DNA from: Siniperca chuatsi
Taxonomy: Eukaryota > Chordata > Actinopteri > Centrarchiformes > Sinipercidae
NCBI RefSeq assembly: GCF_020085105.1
Contig: NC_058043.1
Span: 5,647,667-5,711,666 of the forward strand
Direction: 5' to 3'
Length of the DNA: 64,000 nucleotides
The notes under the pieces are model-generated. The model had not been told where the DNA came from. It saw only the letters and a list, made by a program, of their open reading frames with translations, and searched no databases. The position numbers were made by a program, and so were the translations under genes. This document shows, one piece after another, positions 1-11,263 of the stretch. Each line of letters begins with the position of its first letter. Position 1 is the stretch's first letter.

Positions 1-1188
1 GCTTAATCTGCTGTGGGGCTGTTTGATTGACTGAGCCGTGCAGAAAGGGGGAAAAAATGCTCAAACAGAAATTGTGTAGGGAGCGCGTCTGGTATCCCAT
101 TACATGTATTTTTTTGTTATGAACATATTAAGTTGAGTACAAAACGCAAAACCAAAGATGTCTCCCTGCTTGCCATCCCTTGGAAGAGTTAAATCCAAGA
201 CTATGATAAAACAGTGAGTCAAAATATAAGTGGACTTGCTGATCAAAAAGGGCTATATTATAAGAACTGACCACTTCTAAACAGAGAGTACGTCCACATT
301 AAGCTGTTAAAATTTGTAAACGCATCTTTTTCTCTTGTTTTCATCCCTACATCCAAAACAGCCTTCTTCTCACCCAAAATTGAGCCTTTTCACAACGGTC
401 TCTGAGTATATCTCTTAAAACACCGGCTTGGTGTTTCAGTGTGTATGGGGGAAACTGGGCTTTTTCAAAACAATGATGTAATCCAGCCCAGTGCGGGTTG
501 GTCGGGGGCTGTGTGACAGTAAATTTAAGAAGCAACTATTGTCATTAACCTGGATTCATGATGATTTTTAGACAATGCTGCGACCATAAAATAATGACTT
601 TGACAACTGGGCTGTCTGTCCCACTCTTTACCAGATGCGCAGTTTTGTTGTTTGCCATCTGAAAAGTAGCGATTTAGCTGTTTTATGTTCAGGTATTTCA
701 CTGTGGTCAGAGGTCTCTACAAAAACAACCTGGAAACACTAGTATGGAGGCAATTTGTTTTCACGTGAAATCAGCGTTTAGACTGTGGCAAAATTACAAG
801 CATCTCCTCTATTCAAACCAGCGCTACACCTCTCTCTACAGCTGTGTCGTAACAAGGCCTCTTTTGTAATGGCCACATGATTGGCGTGTTGAAGTGAGGC
901 TTTGATACGTTGCAATGTTTTTGTTTTAAATGGTTGATACTGTGTCGAGCAATTTGCTTCAAGGTTTACTACAAATACCTTAATTTATCATGTATTTAAT
1001 CCACTAGAGATTAGCCAAAAACAGACTTTCCATTCTAGCAATTGCTAATGGTTTGTAAAAAATACTGTGATATAAGTTGAACCATATCGCCCACACCCAG
1101 GAGTGTGTCCTATGTCTAGGAGGGTGATTTACAGTTTGCTGTAGTAAAAATCATTGTGCTGATGGTTGTTGTGTGTCTGTTGCCATAG
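1..1188 (+). other. cyc1 intron (partial), no other feature seen
   Basis: This stretch lies directly upstream of a cyc1 exon that starts after a TTGCCATAG acceptor, so it should be the 3' part of a cyc1 intron. I looked for earlier cytochrome c1 exons (haem-binding CXXCH and the following segments) and saw none. It is AT-rich unique-looking DNA with no repeat I recognise. Confidence 0.6.
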
Positions 1189-2339
1189 GAACGCCTGCCA
1201 CTATGAGCCAGGTTGCTAAAGACGTGTGTACTTTCTTGAGATGGGCTGCTGAGCCGGAGCATGACCAACGCAAACGCATGGGACTGAAGGTACAACACAC
1301 ACACACACACACACACACACATACTGCATCTGGACTGGGTCTCATTTGAAATTTCACACACAGCCAGGGTAGCGCCTGGCTAAAGTTAGCTAGCTAGTAG
1401 CAAGCAACGGGCTAGACGGTTTTAATCAAATGATGTGCTCAATCAGTAACCAGTGCAACATATTTACGAGGTCCTGCCAGCAAGCCCTTCGTGACTGAGG
1501 GGATAGATGGACCGATACCGCGGGAACATTTCAGAAACTTCATATTTTTCGTAGGTCTTGTGCTGAGTAGCCAGCCAGTAATAGTAACTATAGTAACAGC
1601 ATGAGAACGCGCTCGATTCAGTTTGTCATTTGCTAAGCGATAGTTATCCATCCATACATACATACAAAATTCCCTTTCGTCCCGGGGAAGATCTTTGTCC
1701 CAAACACATTTTCTAAGCGTGTTCATGCACAACACTGCCTGTATGCGCCGTCAAAGTTTTGATTTTATTTAGTTATGTCCACCATACATGTGGATTACAT
1801 TACATATTCAATGTGGTTCGCCCTGACCACCTCTGGAGGTGGTTTGACTGATCGCATCACAATCCGTCCTCAATGCTTCTTGGGTGCATTTACACCTGTA
1901 CTTTCATGTGGTCAAGCACTATCTGATTGCAGTGCGATCACCCAAAACACATTTTAATGCAAGGTGGGTAGGGGATAACAGGAAATGTGGGGAGAAAGAA
2001 GGGTATAAACGCATGTCATACCCCAAACCAGGGACGTTCTGGTTATATGGTATGCATCTTAACCACTAGGCCACCGGATGTGCCTATAAATGCCCTTTTA
2101 GACATTTTCTGTGTTTAATGAAGGAATTTTTAGAATGTAGTCTGAGCACACATACACAATGGAACAAGTGGAAACAGGGTGTAAACATGGAGCTTGTTGT
2201 GGGATTAATCTTTCCGTTCTCATTCTCTTTCAAGTTGCTAATGGGCTCGGCCATCATCATCCCTCTGCTCTACTACATGAAGAGACATCGGTGGTCTGTG
2301 CTGAAGAGCAGGAAGATCGCCTACAGGCCTCCGAAGTAA
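1189..2339 (+). CDS. cyc1: Cytochrome c1, haem protein, mitochondrial (3' two exons only)
   Basis: Cytochrome c1 is the haem-c subunit of respiratory complex III. It passes electrons from the Rieske protein to cytochrome c and is anchored in the inner mitochondrial membrane by a C-terminal helix. Two exons are visible. Exon 1189-1289 enters in phase after an AG acceptor and reads [18 protein letters not shown], then [15 protein letters not shown], ending at AAG|GTACAA. Exon 2235-2339 follows a TTTCAAG acceptor and reads [20 protein letters not shown] followed by a basic tail ending in AYRPPK and TAA. Both match the conserved C-terminus of vertebrate CYC1: the membrane anchor, then the matrix-facing KSRK..YRPPK tail. 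The haem-binding exons lie before the window. An AC repeat starts five bases into the intron between the two exons. The TRIM gene downstream is convergent. I am very sure of the identity. Confidence 0.96.
1295..1320. repeat. (AC)13 microsatellite in cyc1 intron
   Basis: A pure AC dinucleotide run begins five bases after the exon-intron boundary of cyc1, directly behind the 5' splice site. The far end of the same 945-nt intron has an ordinary pyrimidine tract and no matching GT run. Confidence 0.95.
1960..2085 (-). mobile_element. tRNA-derived SINE relic
   Basis: Read on the minus strand, it starts with a tRNA-like head (GGTGGCCTAGTGGTTAAGA, an A-box type sequence), then a degenerate B-box region around CCTGGTTTGGGGTATG, then the pyrimidine-rich TTTCTCCCCACATTTCCTG body common in fish SINEs. 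It lies in the last cyc1 intron. The tRNA-like part cannot be a working tRNA because the arms are not conserved. Confidence 0.65.
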
Positions 2340-3082
2340 ACGGAAACAAACACATCCCTACCTGGGCTTAAAACCTACCACAGAGAGGGCTGCGTTCAAT
2401 GACCCCCCAACGCTCTCCTCATAATGATCATGCGGACACAGAACAACTGACAAACACACACATGCCTTTCTAAGAGGGGATGGAGAAATAAGAGTACATA
2501 TATATATACTATATTTATTCTTACAGAAAAATGCCTTTTTTAGTTGTTGGCGTGGTAGAACTAATTGTGTGACAGATTTCCCTACATCTGGAATATTGTG
2601 GTGCAAGTTTGGGTCAGAGAGTTGTGGCGTTCTTGAACGCACCTTCCACAAAGTTTATGTTTGGTTTATCTGCATCGAGTCATTGCTGGTAGCAGTTCCC
2701 ATCTCGACATCTCGTATCAAATCAGACACTTTGTCACAATTGACTGAAGTTGATTGATCGGCCATCTTTATAAGATACTCAATAACCACAGAAGCGCTGA
2801 GAAATGGTTGCCATCAAAGTTTGTAACATCCTGGGTGTGTGTAAATCCATCCTCCCGTCCTGTCCACACAGCCACTCAGTGGATCAAATGCAGCCTCTGA
2901 ACCTCTGTTTTACTGTACAAAATAAATTATCTTAAAGGAAACTTTTCTGTGTGGCAGTTTGTTTTGTTTCAAGCAACAATAGATGTTACACACTCTCAAA
3001 CCTTTCTAATGTTACCTGTGTCATTCTGATCATTTCTGCCTGACTTCTGCATCTACACTTTGTCATGTAAATATTTAATAAA
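2340..3082 (+). promoter_or_regulatory. cyc1 3' UTR with two candidate poly(A) signals
   Basis: From the cyc1 stop the sequence is non-coding. AATAAA occurs at 2921-2926 and again at 3077-3082. The first, about 580 nt from the stop and followed by a T/G-rich stretch, is the better candidate for the main cleavage site. Choice between them is inference. Confidence 0.6.
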
Positions 3083-4089
3083 GTGGTGAATGAACAAACT
3101 TATGAGGTTATAATTTGTTGACCTCCAGAGTGGAACTTCACTAATCCTTTGAATATGTGGGAGATTCATCTGTTTCCTGTATTTCACAAAAATATATGGA
3201 AGAAAAATAGTAAAATAATACAAAACAACTACTCAGTTTTTATTGTTTTGTACATTCATGACATTTCCACAAAGTTTGACACAGCATTCCCTGCATAACT
3301 CCTGGAGCCAGTTAGACCAGCTCTTCACACCCTCAAACTTTGCCTAGTTCAGTCACTTATTTTCACAACCAGAAATATTTTGGTATTGGCTGTCTGACAA
3401 CTGTAATGTTCTCCGTTGAAAAGAGCAGATCAGCCAATATCCTGCTTTTCATACTTGGCGCGGTTTCAGACAGGGAGAGGTTGCTGCCCTTCAAAGTCGA
3501 TGTTCAGTGTTTTGAATTGGCGCAGCTCCCGGCTACCTCCGGTCCTACCTGCTGCTATCCACATACTATAATGTTATCACACAGCTAAATAGAGCAACTT
3601 AAAATAGAGGAAAGGGTAATATGACACAATATAACGTTAGCAAGCTTTGCTAACTAGTATCATAAAACTTATAATCAGACAAAAGCCAATGTTTCCGTGG
3701 TGGAAAGTTGGAAAAAGTTGAACCACCGTAAAATCCAAATGCAGCGGTCAAAAAGTTGTGCGCGTTCACAGTCCATGCATACTTGTTTACATTGAAAACA
3801 ATGGAGAATGCAAGAAAGCACACTGCTTGAGCAGTTGTGGACGCCATTGAGTGAAATATACCTCAGAGTCTTGGCTATTTTCTTGGCGGTTGAGGAGGGG
3901 TCACAGAAGTCGGCACCCCAGGGGTCATGCATGCAAGCTAGTTTGGAGCATGTATGTAATGTATGCATTGTCGGAAAAATCACCTGTTTTAACACAGTAT
4001 GCCAACAAGAATCTATGTGATTATGTGTGCATTTAGCAGTAAAATAGCTAAATAATTGCCTACAGTTATTTTCTTGTTTATTTAAATGC
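3083..4089. other. Intergenic, no gene seen
   Basis: Spacer between the convergent cyc1 and TRIM genes. Open frames here overlap on both strands and resemble no family I know. The part from about 3690 onwards may belong to the dispersed repeat described at 4095-4408, but I cannot place its left edge. Confidence 0.5.
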
Positions 4090-4094
4090 CATTT

Positions 4095-4408
4095 GAATAG
4101 CATCGCTGCAGCCTCGCCTCACCTCCCCTTCCATGCGTGTAGGAGAAGCTAAGGTGGCCACGAAACTCGCTAAAAACATCAACGGCCCTATCTAGAGCCA
4201 CTGTTTGGTTTGTCCGTTCTGGGCTACTGTAGAAACATGCCGATGCAACGTGGTGGCCTCTGATGAAGGGGACCCGCTCCCTATGTATATAAAAATGGCT
4301 TATTCTAAGGTAATGAAAACACAGCAATTCTTATTTTCATGTGATTATACACTAATTAAAACATTTCTGCCAATAGCTCCTCCTAAATGTTACACACTGG
4401 ACCTTTAA
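4095..4408 (+). repeat. Dispersed fish repeat ending in TTACACACTGGACCTTTAA
   Basis: The segment contains several blocks that I recognise as a repeat present in many copies in percomorph genomes: CTCGCCTCACCTCCCCTTCC, GTTTGGTTTGTCCGTTCTGG, and the terminal AAATGTTACACACTGGACC. It ends about 270 bases before the TRIM stop codon. Class is unknown to me; a nonautonomous DNA element is plausible. Confidence 0.6.
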
Positions 4409-4678
4409 CTGAACTGAATTAACCATTGACCACACAGTTCTCCAGGAGGGCGCCTGTCACCATGATGAGAAGAAAAGCACTCCATTTGCTAAATTGCGGC
4501 TCCATCTGTAACATTCCTGTCTTTTTTTGAACGTAGAGTCAACGTGCAACATTTCTATAAGACCTGTATTTGAAAGCCCAAAAGCCATTATAGATAAATG
4601 ACATAGATAAAAAGGTAACGTTCAATTTTGAAAAGATGGACGGCATATTTTACACCACTGTTAAATCCATCATGCTCT

Positions 4679-6089
4679 TCATCTCTGACTGTCCTGTTCT
4701 GTTGTTATAGAGATCTTAATTGGTAATATCTTCAGTGGCAGTTCATTTAGTGTGTTGATGTATGGAAACAGCTTGTCAGTGAAAGTGTGTGTGAAGGTGT
4801 GTATGTGTGTGTGTGTATCAGGATCAGAGAACGACAGTCTTCCTCTGTTCCAGTCCAGATGAACTCTGATCCTATGGAGTGTCTTCTTCACTGAAAGAAC
4901 AGTCTCTGGATCTAATGGGGAGCGTGCTCTGTATTTACTATCACAGAACCCTATTCTCCATAATCCAGACTGTTTCTTTCCCTTCCTCTCAACAGATTCT
5001 GCTGCCACACCCAGAAACCAGAATGTGCTTTTTTGAACCTCAACATCCCAGCTGTGAGTCCCTGAGTCAAAGCCCTCAGACCCCAGGACAGAGTGAAAGG
5101 GATCAAACCTCTCTGAATTGTCAGGAAGGTTTTGTCCCTCTTCATGTCGCACACTGGTCAGATCTTCAGACAGGATCAGGTGTGGGTTGGCAGAGTTTGG
5201 ATCCAGAATCACAGGAGTGTAGGAGACCATCTCCTTCATCTTGCTCCAGATGTTGAAGGTCAGGTTGCCCAGGTGTTTGGCCTCGTCTATCAGAGCTCCT
5301 GAGACCAGCGCTGGATCATCCAGCAGGGGGCGCCGCTGGACTCTTTCCACTGCAGCCTTGTAGTTCTGCAGGAATGAGACGTCTGCAGCTTTCAGCTGCT
5401 CCTCTGTGGCTCTGATTGTGTCTGAAAGATCTGCTATGTCGTTATTCAGAGCCTCAATCTGCTCCTTCATCATCTGACTCTTCTGCTCCTCGTCCTCCCT
5501 CACTGCAGCGATCCTGGCCTCCTCTTCCTCTTGTAGAAACTGGTGAAGCTTCTTAAACTGCTCCTTAATCTCCCTCTCTGTGTTTCGGGCCTGGACCTTA
5601 ATGTGTTCTGCTGTTTGATCACAGTTTCCTTTAACTTGTTTAAAGAGCTTTCAGTTTCTCCTGTACAGGCTTCAGGGACTTCTGGAGCTCCTCTCTGCGA
5701 TCCTGTGCAGCTTCATCGACGGGTCTGAATCTGTGGTTGCTGTGTGTTTTTGAATCTCGACAGATGACACACACTGGCTGCTGATGGTCCAGACAGAAGA
5801 GTTTGAGTCTCTCAGAGTGCAGACTGCAGAGAGCCTCAGACCCTGCTGAAGCTCTCTGATCTCTCTCCAGTAAGAAGGCCTCACACAGGTTCTTCAACGT
5901 TAAACTGACAGGTGGTTTATACATAGATGATCTTCTCTTACAAACTGGACACTCCTGTGTTCCTTTCTTTCTCCACCAGCTCTTCAGACAGTCATTGCAG
6001 AAGCTGTGGCTACATGACAGGACAACAGGATCTTTAAAAATGTCCTGGCAGACAGGACAAGAGAGATCCTCCTCTGATGGGGAAGCCAT
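4679..6089 (-). pseudogene. TRIM family RING/B-box/coiled-coil/PRY-SPRY E3 ligase-like gene, frameshifted
   Basis: Starts at ATG 6089 ([18 protein letters not shown]). A C3HC4 RING covers residues 11 to about 53 (CPVC, CSHSFC, CPVCKRR). A B-box 2 follows at about 87-125 ([27 protein letters not shown]) and then the start of a coiled coil. The frame stops at 5640. The next frame continues the same protein without a gap from 5647 to the stop at 4679, giving the rest of the coiled coil and a full PRY-SPRY domain ([55 protein letters not shown]). One extra base near 5648 explains the break; with it ignored the product would be about 469 residues, normal for fish TRIM16/TRIM25-like ligases, which often act in antiviral signalling. 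A 76-nt 5'UTR intron (6101-6176) is possible: the minus strand shows TCAG|GTAACT and a TTTTTCTTAAG acceptor. No other stop was seen, so a young pseudogene or a one-base sequence error both fit. Confidence 0.85.
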
Positions 6090-6177
6090 TTTTTCTCTGT
6101 CTTAAGAAAAAAAATACATCAGACAGAAAGCACAGTCAGCATAGCTGTGCCTCCCCTCCCCCTTCTAGAAAGTTACC

Positions 6178-6729
6178 TGACACTTGTTTTTCCCTTGAGA
6201 TGAGTCTGTAAGCAGATTTGCAGCAGGTTGAAGTAGCAGTATTTTAGTAGTTCAATAATCCAGTATTTGCTCCTGTACCTTTTGTTTCTCAGTGGAAGCT
6301 GTGAGTTTAGTCAGAAGTAAATCTTATTGTCCGTCTCTCCGTCTGTTTGTCTCTCCTTAGCACAAAATAACAAACTATGTTTCCTGGTGTGCCTCAGGTG
6401 AGTTGAGTAAGGGGTGGAGCTTTGTAAGACTACCTCTGCTAAATGCTGATGCATTAACTGCAATATACAAAAGGTTTAATTCCAAAAGATCTGTTGGTTG
6501 GTATTGGTTTACATTCCAGCACCCTAATAACAAGATAACAATTGACTGATATCTTAGTTACAACACAGAAATACTTGTAATACCATGGTAATTATAGGAA
6601 TAATAACCTGGTAATGTCTTGACAATAACGTCGGAATTTGGGGGGCTGCTAAATAGCATCAAGTAAAAGTTTTAATTTGCCCAGTAATTAGTTTAGGACC
6701 AAATTCTTGAGAAACTAGATAAACTAATG
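6178..6729. other. TRIM upstream region, no gene seen
   Basis: Non-coding DNA upstream of the minus-strand TRIM gene and far upstream of hesx1; the two are divergent. It may hold the TRIM promoter and 5'UTR exon. I see no clear TATA or interferon-response element that I would stand behind. Confidence 0.4.
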
Positions 6730-6860
6730 ACCCATCAGCCTCAGGTGTACTTTGTGTTTAGTGCTAATTAGCAAATGATAGCATGCTAACAGGAAGAAGA
6801 AGAAGAAGTTGATGTTGATGTTTAGTAAACATCAACATGTTAGCATTTAGTTCAAAGCAT
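6730..6860 (+). repeat. Truncated copy of the 'GCTAATTAGCAAATG..TTAGCATGCTAAC' fish repeat
   Basis: The blocks GACCCATCAGCCTCAGGTGT, GTGCTAATTAGCAAATGATA, GCATGCTAAC and GTTAGCATTTAGTTCAAAGC appear in the same order in a longer copy at about 57.99-58.44 kb. An (AAG)n tract interrupts this copy. Confidence 0.7.
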
Positions 6861-6902
6861 CACTTTGTATCAAGATCAGAGAATGGCAGATTTCCTCTGA
6901 GA

Positions 6903-7030
6903 TACTTCAGTTCAATTCATTTTTATTTATATAGCGCCAATTCATAACAGAAGTTATCTCATTGCACTTTTCCTATAGAGCAGGTCTAGACTGTACTGAC
7001 CCAACAACTCCTCACTTCAGACAGCAACAT
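6903..7030 (+). repeat. Dispersed repeat 'TTATATAGCGCCAATTCATA', truncated copy
   Basis: The block from TTTATTTATATAGCGCC through CATTGCACTTTTCCTATAG to GAGCAGGTCTAGACTGTACT is nearly identical to 37.40-37.49 kb. There the copy continues into GGCAAGGAAAAACTTCC; here it breaks off earlier. I recognise this as a widespread fish interspersed repeat. Confidence 0.75.
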
Positions 7031-7414
7031 ACTCACAAACCCACAGTTTAGTATACACATAGATATACTGATTATTAGGATCTATTAGTCTTTCTTTGTC
7101 TTTATATGTATTGTAGTTTTACTAATAAATAAATATGTTGATAGGGATGCAGTGACCCAAAATCTGGTGTCTTTCAAGACAACTGTTAGTGCTTAGTGTA
7201 AAGTCACGGTGCTGTAACTTTAAAAGCTCTTTACCATTTTGTCCAGTGATCCAAACAGTAACATACATGTCCTGATCGCATCGGGGGTTTGGGAACATTA
7301 TAAGGCAGAAAAGTTTTCATTTAGGCTAAACTTACATCACTGTGATGCTGCTTGTTATAATACTAACCATGAAATAAAGCTGTCAATATTTATGTCACCC
7401 TTAATACAAAATCT

Positions 7415-8045
7415 GGGAACAGGGGGAAACAGCTTGCTCGGCTCTTTCTAAAGTGAAACAATAAGCCACAATGCCACTGAAACTGTCATATTTATACAAG
7501 GTATCTTGCTGGTTTACCTTCTACATAAATAGAAATGTAAAAATGCCAGTTTATGGTTTTAGGTGGAGTTACATCCTAGCTATTTCTTGGCAAACAACAG
7601 AGCAAACAGGTACAGTGTGCAGCTTCTTGAAGTCTTGTTGTCACAATGAGGTTGCCAGGTTTGGTACCATCGTGCCTGTAAAGAGAACAGAAACCAAAAC
7701 TTGTGCAACAAAGTACGCCGTGGATGGATAAACTGTTTGTCAAGAAATCGTTTCACTATGTAACTCCTCCTAAAACCACAAATTGTTTTTTGTTGGGTTA
7801 AAACTAGGCACAATATGTTAATTAGTGAGCTTCACTGGTTGGTGTATTTTTGAACTCTGGACAAAGCCAATCTAGCTGTTTCCCCCCTGCTTCCACTCTT
7901 TAAGCTAAGCTAAACTAATCACCTCCTTGCTCCGGCTTTGTATTTAACGCACAGACATAAGATGGATAACAATCTTCTTATCTCATACTCGAAAAGAAAG
8001 TGAATGAGTCTTTTTCCCAAAATGTTGAAATATTCTTCAACTATA
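7415..8045. mobile_element. Fold-back (long inverted repeat) element, copy 1
   Basis: The left arm carries GGGAACAGGGGGAAACAGC and the right arm carries its reverse complement, GCTGTTTCCCCCCTGCTTCC, about 440 bp away, with more arm homology around both. The right flank GCACAGACATAAG to TTTTTCCCAAAATGTTGAAA matches the right flank of a second copy at 37.3-38.1 kb. There is no transposase frame, so it is nonautonomous. The arms have diverged, so the insertion is old. Confidence 0.65.
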
Positions 8046-9087
8046 TTCCACCAATCACACTGCAGCTGAGTTTAGATGGCCTTCCTTTCTGCCTGTAGTC
8101 ATCACATCCTTACATCCATCCTGCCTTTCATTGAGGGATAAATAAATAAGTGTGCTGTTAGTTTAAAGCTGCTTCAGGCCTTCATTAGGAGCTTATCTGG
8201 TCCTGAAAAGGTTTTCCTCCCTGCTGCTTCAACCTGCATTCAGACACTACGAGCTTCATCTGCATCACAACACACACAGATTAGGTTAATAGCATTACTG
8301 GATCTCACCGGATCATTATTATTGCCATCATTATCATCATCATTATTATTATTATTATTAGATTAAACTCCGTCACAGACTTGTAACAGAAGGATGGATG
8401 TATTTTTAGTGTGAAAACTAAACTGATTTTCTACTTTGGTAATTCAGAAGAAAAGGGCGCGATTATGCTTTGTGTTTGTGTGACACTGGTGACGGTTTTT
8501 AAAAGGGCTCCTCATCCTAATCTCACACATACAGCCATACAGTATATCGCATGAGGGAAAACTCAGATACAGATACACACACACACATTCGTACATGCTC
8601 ACACACAAACTGCAAAGTTTGCAAATACCCTCTTTTTGCCGAGTTGTGACTAAGTATACTAAAAATGTAAATACGTTGTCCCTCAGTAATACACACACAC
8701 AGACACACACAGCAGAGATTAGCTGCTGTATGGAACCTCAGGGAATCTCATTCACATGGAAAACCACTTCTTAATTCTAATTGGTGGCCAGTGTGAATCC
8801 TCCACTCCCATTTAAACCAGCAGTCAGCAGTTTGTATTCCTGCTGCTTTACATGTACCTCAGACTTAACCATCCATTCACCTTCTCAGTTGGTTTTAGAC
8901 CACAGGTCCACAGTATAGAACTGTAGTATCATCAAGATTTCCACTGAAAGAAAATCGACTTATGGAACTATTTTATTTACAGTGAAATCAGAATAACTTT
9001 GTTAGTTGTTGTCGGTATTTTTGTTAGCACGCTGGGGGCTTTCTGCTCTCAGGGCTGTTTATTGATCACTTAGTCAGATCTATCATT
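8046..9087 (+). other. hesx1 upstream region
   Basis: Contains an (ATT)n run near 8337-8360 and short CA runs at 8574-8586 and 8690-8700. At 8771-8784 the sequence TTAATTCTAATTGG holds two TAAT cores, followed by GTGTGAATCCTCC and CCCATTTAAACC. This may be the promoter-proximal region of hesx1, which in other vertebrates is under homeodomain control; that link is inference. Confidence 0.4.
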
Positions 9088-11263
9088 ATGGCTCCTGTGA
9101 CAGCAGAAAACAGGCCAACGTTTTCCATCGAGCGGATTCTGGGTTTGGAGCTGAAAAGTCCTGGAAACTGCCTGAAACTCCACCGACCCTGGGCAGGTGA
9201 GGAGCAAAAGTCTTTGAATTTGAACCCTTTTCTGTGCAAGTTAAGTGAAGAGTCAAAGAGTGATGGGCCTGTTTCTTATTGATGAAGCACCAACCGTCAG
9301 TTTGATATGAATTGTGTGCATCTTACTGTAGTGCTAAAAATATATATACAATTATAGAAATATAGAATTGAACCATTAGTTCCATCTTGTCCTGTATTTA
9401 CAATATTTAAGTGCCATTTAATTCAATCTTTTCAGTCTCATCTCAATGAGTGTGCCGTAGTTGACAAGAAAATAAAATAGGAAATCAATTGAGGTATAGC
9501 AAAAATATTATTGCAAACATTAACACCATTAATTTGATATAAATGTATATGACACAGAGCACCACAATATCCTGTATAGTACTGTAAATGTATATAAAGG
9601 TAACATTGGTGATGTAAAACTCTACTTGATTAAATGTAAAAAGAGGCTCATACAAAATCTTTTCAGAGCAAAAGTTAATTTTTGAAAAGCAGTCAATTTT
9701 CCATATATCCTAATATAAATGCAGAAATTGAATTTTTGGCTCATTTGTGTGATTATATGACTTCTGAGCTCAGTATTTCTATTGTTAATGGTATTAGCTT
9801 CCACATTTAGTACATTCACTTATAATCATTTTCAGTAAATATTTTCCTTGCTGTTCTTTGACAACAGATGAAACAGATCAAACTCTTACTCAAACTTCAG
9901 TTTCTCTAGTTTGTCTGGTGATTGATCAGGATATTGTCCTGTTCAGCTTAACTGAACTGTAAACTAAACAAAAACTAAACTAAACTAAATCTCAGTGTTT
10001 CATTAACCGAAGGGATGAAGCACATAATGTGTGATCTGTCCTTCTTTTATTTTTCCAGAGATAGGAGCAGAGACAGAGAACAGAGGAAACAGTATATGCT
10101 CTAAACAACAACAACGTCATCATCCTCAGCAGCTGAACTCTGCCAGGCCGACATCAAACTGGTATATCGGACGCAGACCGCGCACTGCCTTCACCAACAG
10201 CCAGGTAATCAGTTAATCAATAAATCAATCTGTCAATTAGTCATTCAGACAGATAGATCCTAAGAAAGGATTCTCTGTCATACAGAGAACACTGAAAGCA
10301 AATACAAGATAGTCTTTAGTATGTTAATCTGTATGTGTGTGTCCTGCAGGTAAATGTACTGGAGACAGTGTTTCAGGTGAACTGTTATCCAGGTATCCAG
10401 CTGAGGGAGCATCTGGCCGGGAGACTCGACCTGGACGAGGACCGAATACAGGTTCAGACAGCACACACTGAGAATTTAACTCTGCCATTTTATTCTGAAA
10501 TGAAGCTAGCTATACTGCTTCTGCTGCTGTTACTCCTTTTAACCTCTTAAACATCAACAATCCACAAATCATTACAAACTCTGTTCAAAACCAAAGAACC
10601 TCATTTTAAATCGAAAACTTTCCAAAGATACCAGATATGTCAGGCTTGTTTTGGGGGAAATGTGTGTAAAATAATGCACAAGACATGTGCTGTATATTTC
10701 CAGCCATAAAACTACATATACCACCAGGACACATGTTTGGTATTTGTAGTCCCACTTCACTCGCTCACGTTGGCTAATGGTGGTGCCTTTAAAGGAGAAC
10801 TCCACCAATTTTACACATAGTTTACAGGTGGTAAAAATACTGGCAGCTGGTCAACAGAGGGAGCATAAGCTTAATTCACAGTCAACAAGCTTAATAAATT
10901 ATTATTGATTATTTTACATGAGCAAATTAATTAGCTGTTTTTTAACTTTTTAAGCATTTTACCATTACTTCTTGATCTAATCATCTAATACAAGTAAGCG
11001 GCTGTAAAACAGGCGCAGAAGACAGTAGCCTCATATGAAAGCATGTTGTACTTAATGACAAGAAGCTCTTCTCCTGATATCTCTGCCACATTCATTTTCT
11101 CTCTCTCTCTCAGATCTGGTTTCAGAACCGGCGGGCCAAGCTGAGGCGTTCCCTCAGAGAAACCCGTCTTCAGCTGGTTCAGACGGCCGTGGCTGACCTC
11201 GGGGTCAGACACGAGGTCATAGGTCAACTGAAGGCCAAGCGGAATCTGCAAAGTGACCTGTAG
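9088..11263 (+). CDS. hesx1: HESX1 (Anf/Rpx) paired-like homeobox repressor
   Basis: Transcriptional repressor of the anterior neural plate and pituitary primordium. Four coding exons join in phase: 9088-9196, 10059-10204, 10350-10451 and 11114-11263, giving 168 residues (human is 185). Residues 12-20 read FSIERILGL, the eh1 motif that recruits Groucho/TLE co-repressors, and HRPWA follows as in HESX1. Exon 2 ends the linker with [16 protein letters not shown]. The homeodomain has F8, L16, F20, then NCYPGI, and helix 3 with W48, F49, Q50, N51 and R53. The intron between RIQ and IWFQNRR is in phase 0, as in human HESX1. All splice sites are GT-AG. The C-terminal tail is longer than in mammals: about 17 extra residues lie between the RSLRET and [10 protein letters not shown] parts. 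The start is the first ATG before eh1. AATAAA at 11466-11471 is a likely poly(A) signal. Confidence 0.94.
10755..10845 (+). repeat. Fragment of dispersed repeat in hesx1 intron 3
   Basis: AAAGGAGAACTCCACCAATT followed by TTTACACATAGTTTACAGGT is a block I recognise from a common fish repeat. The edges are unclear. Confidence 0.45.

Noticed and set aside
3675-4103. 142-codon minus-strand open frame
   Set aside because: Overlaps a dispersed repeat and other frames, with no known domain.
4879-5256. 125-codon plus-strand open frame
   Set aside because: It is the antisense shadow of the TRIM SPRY exon.
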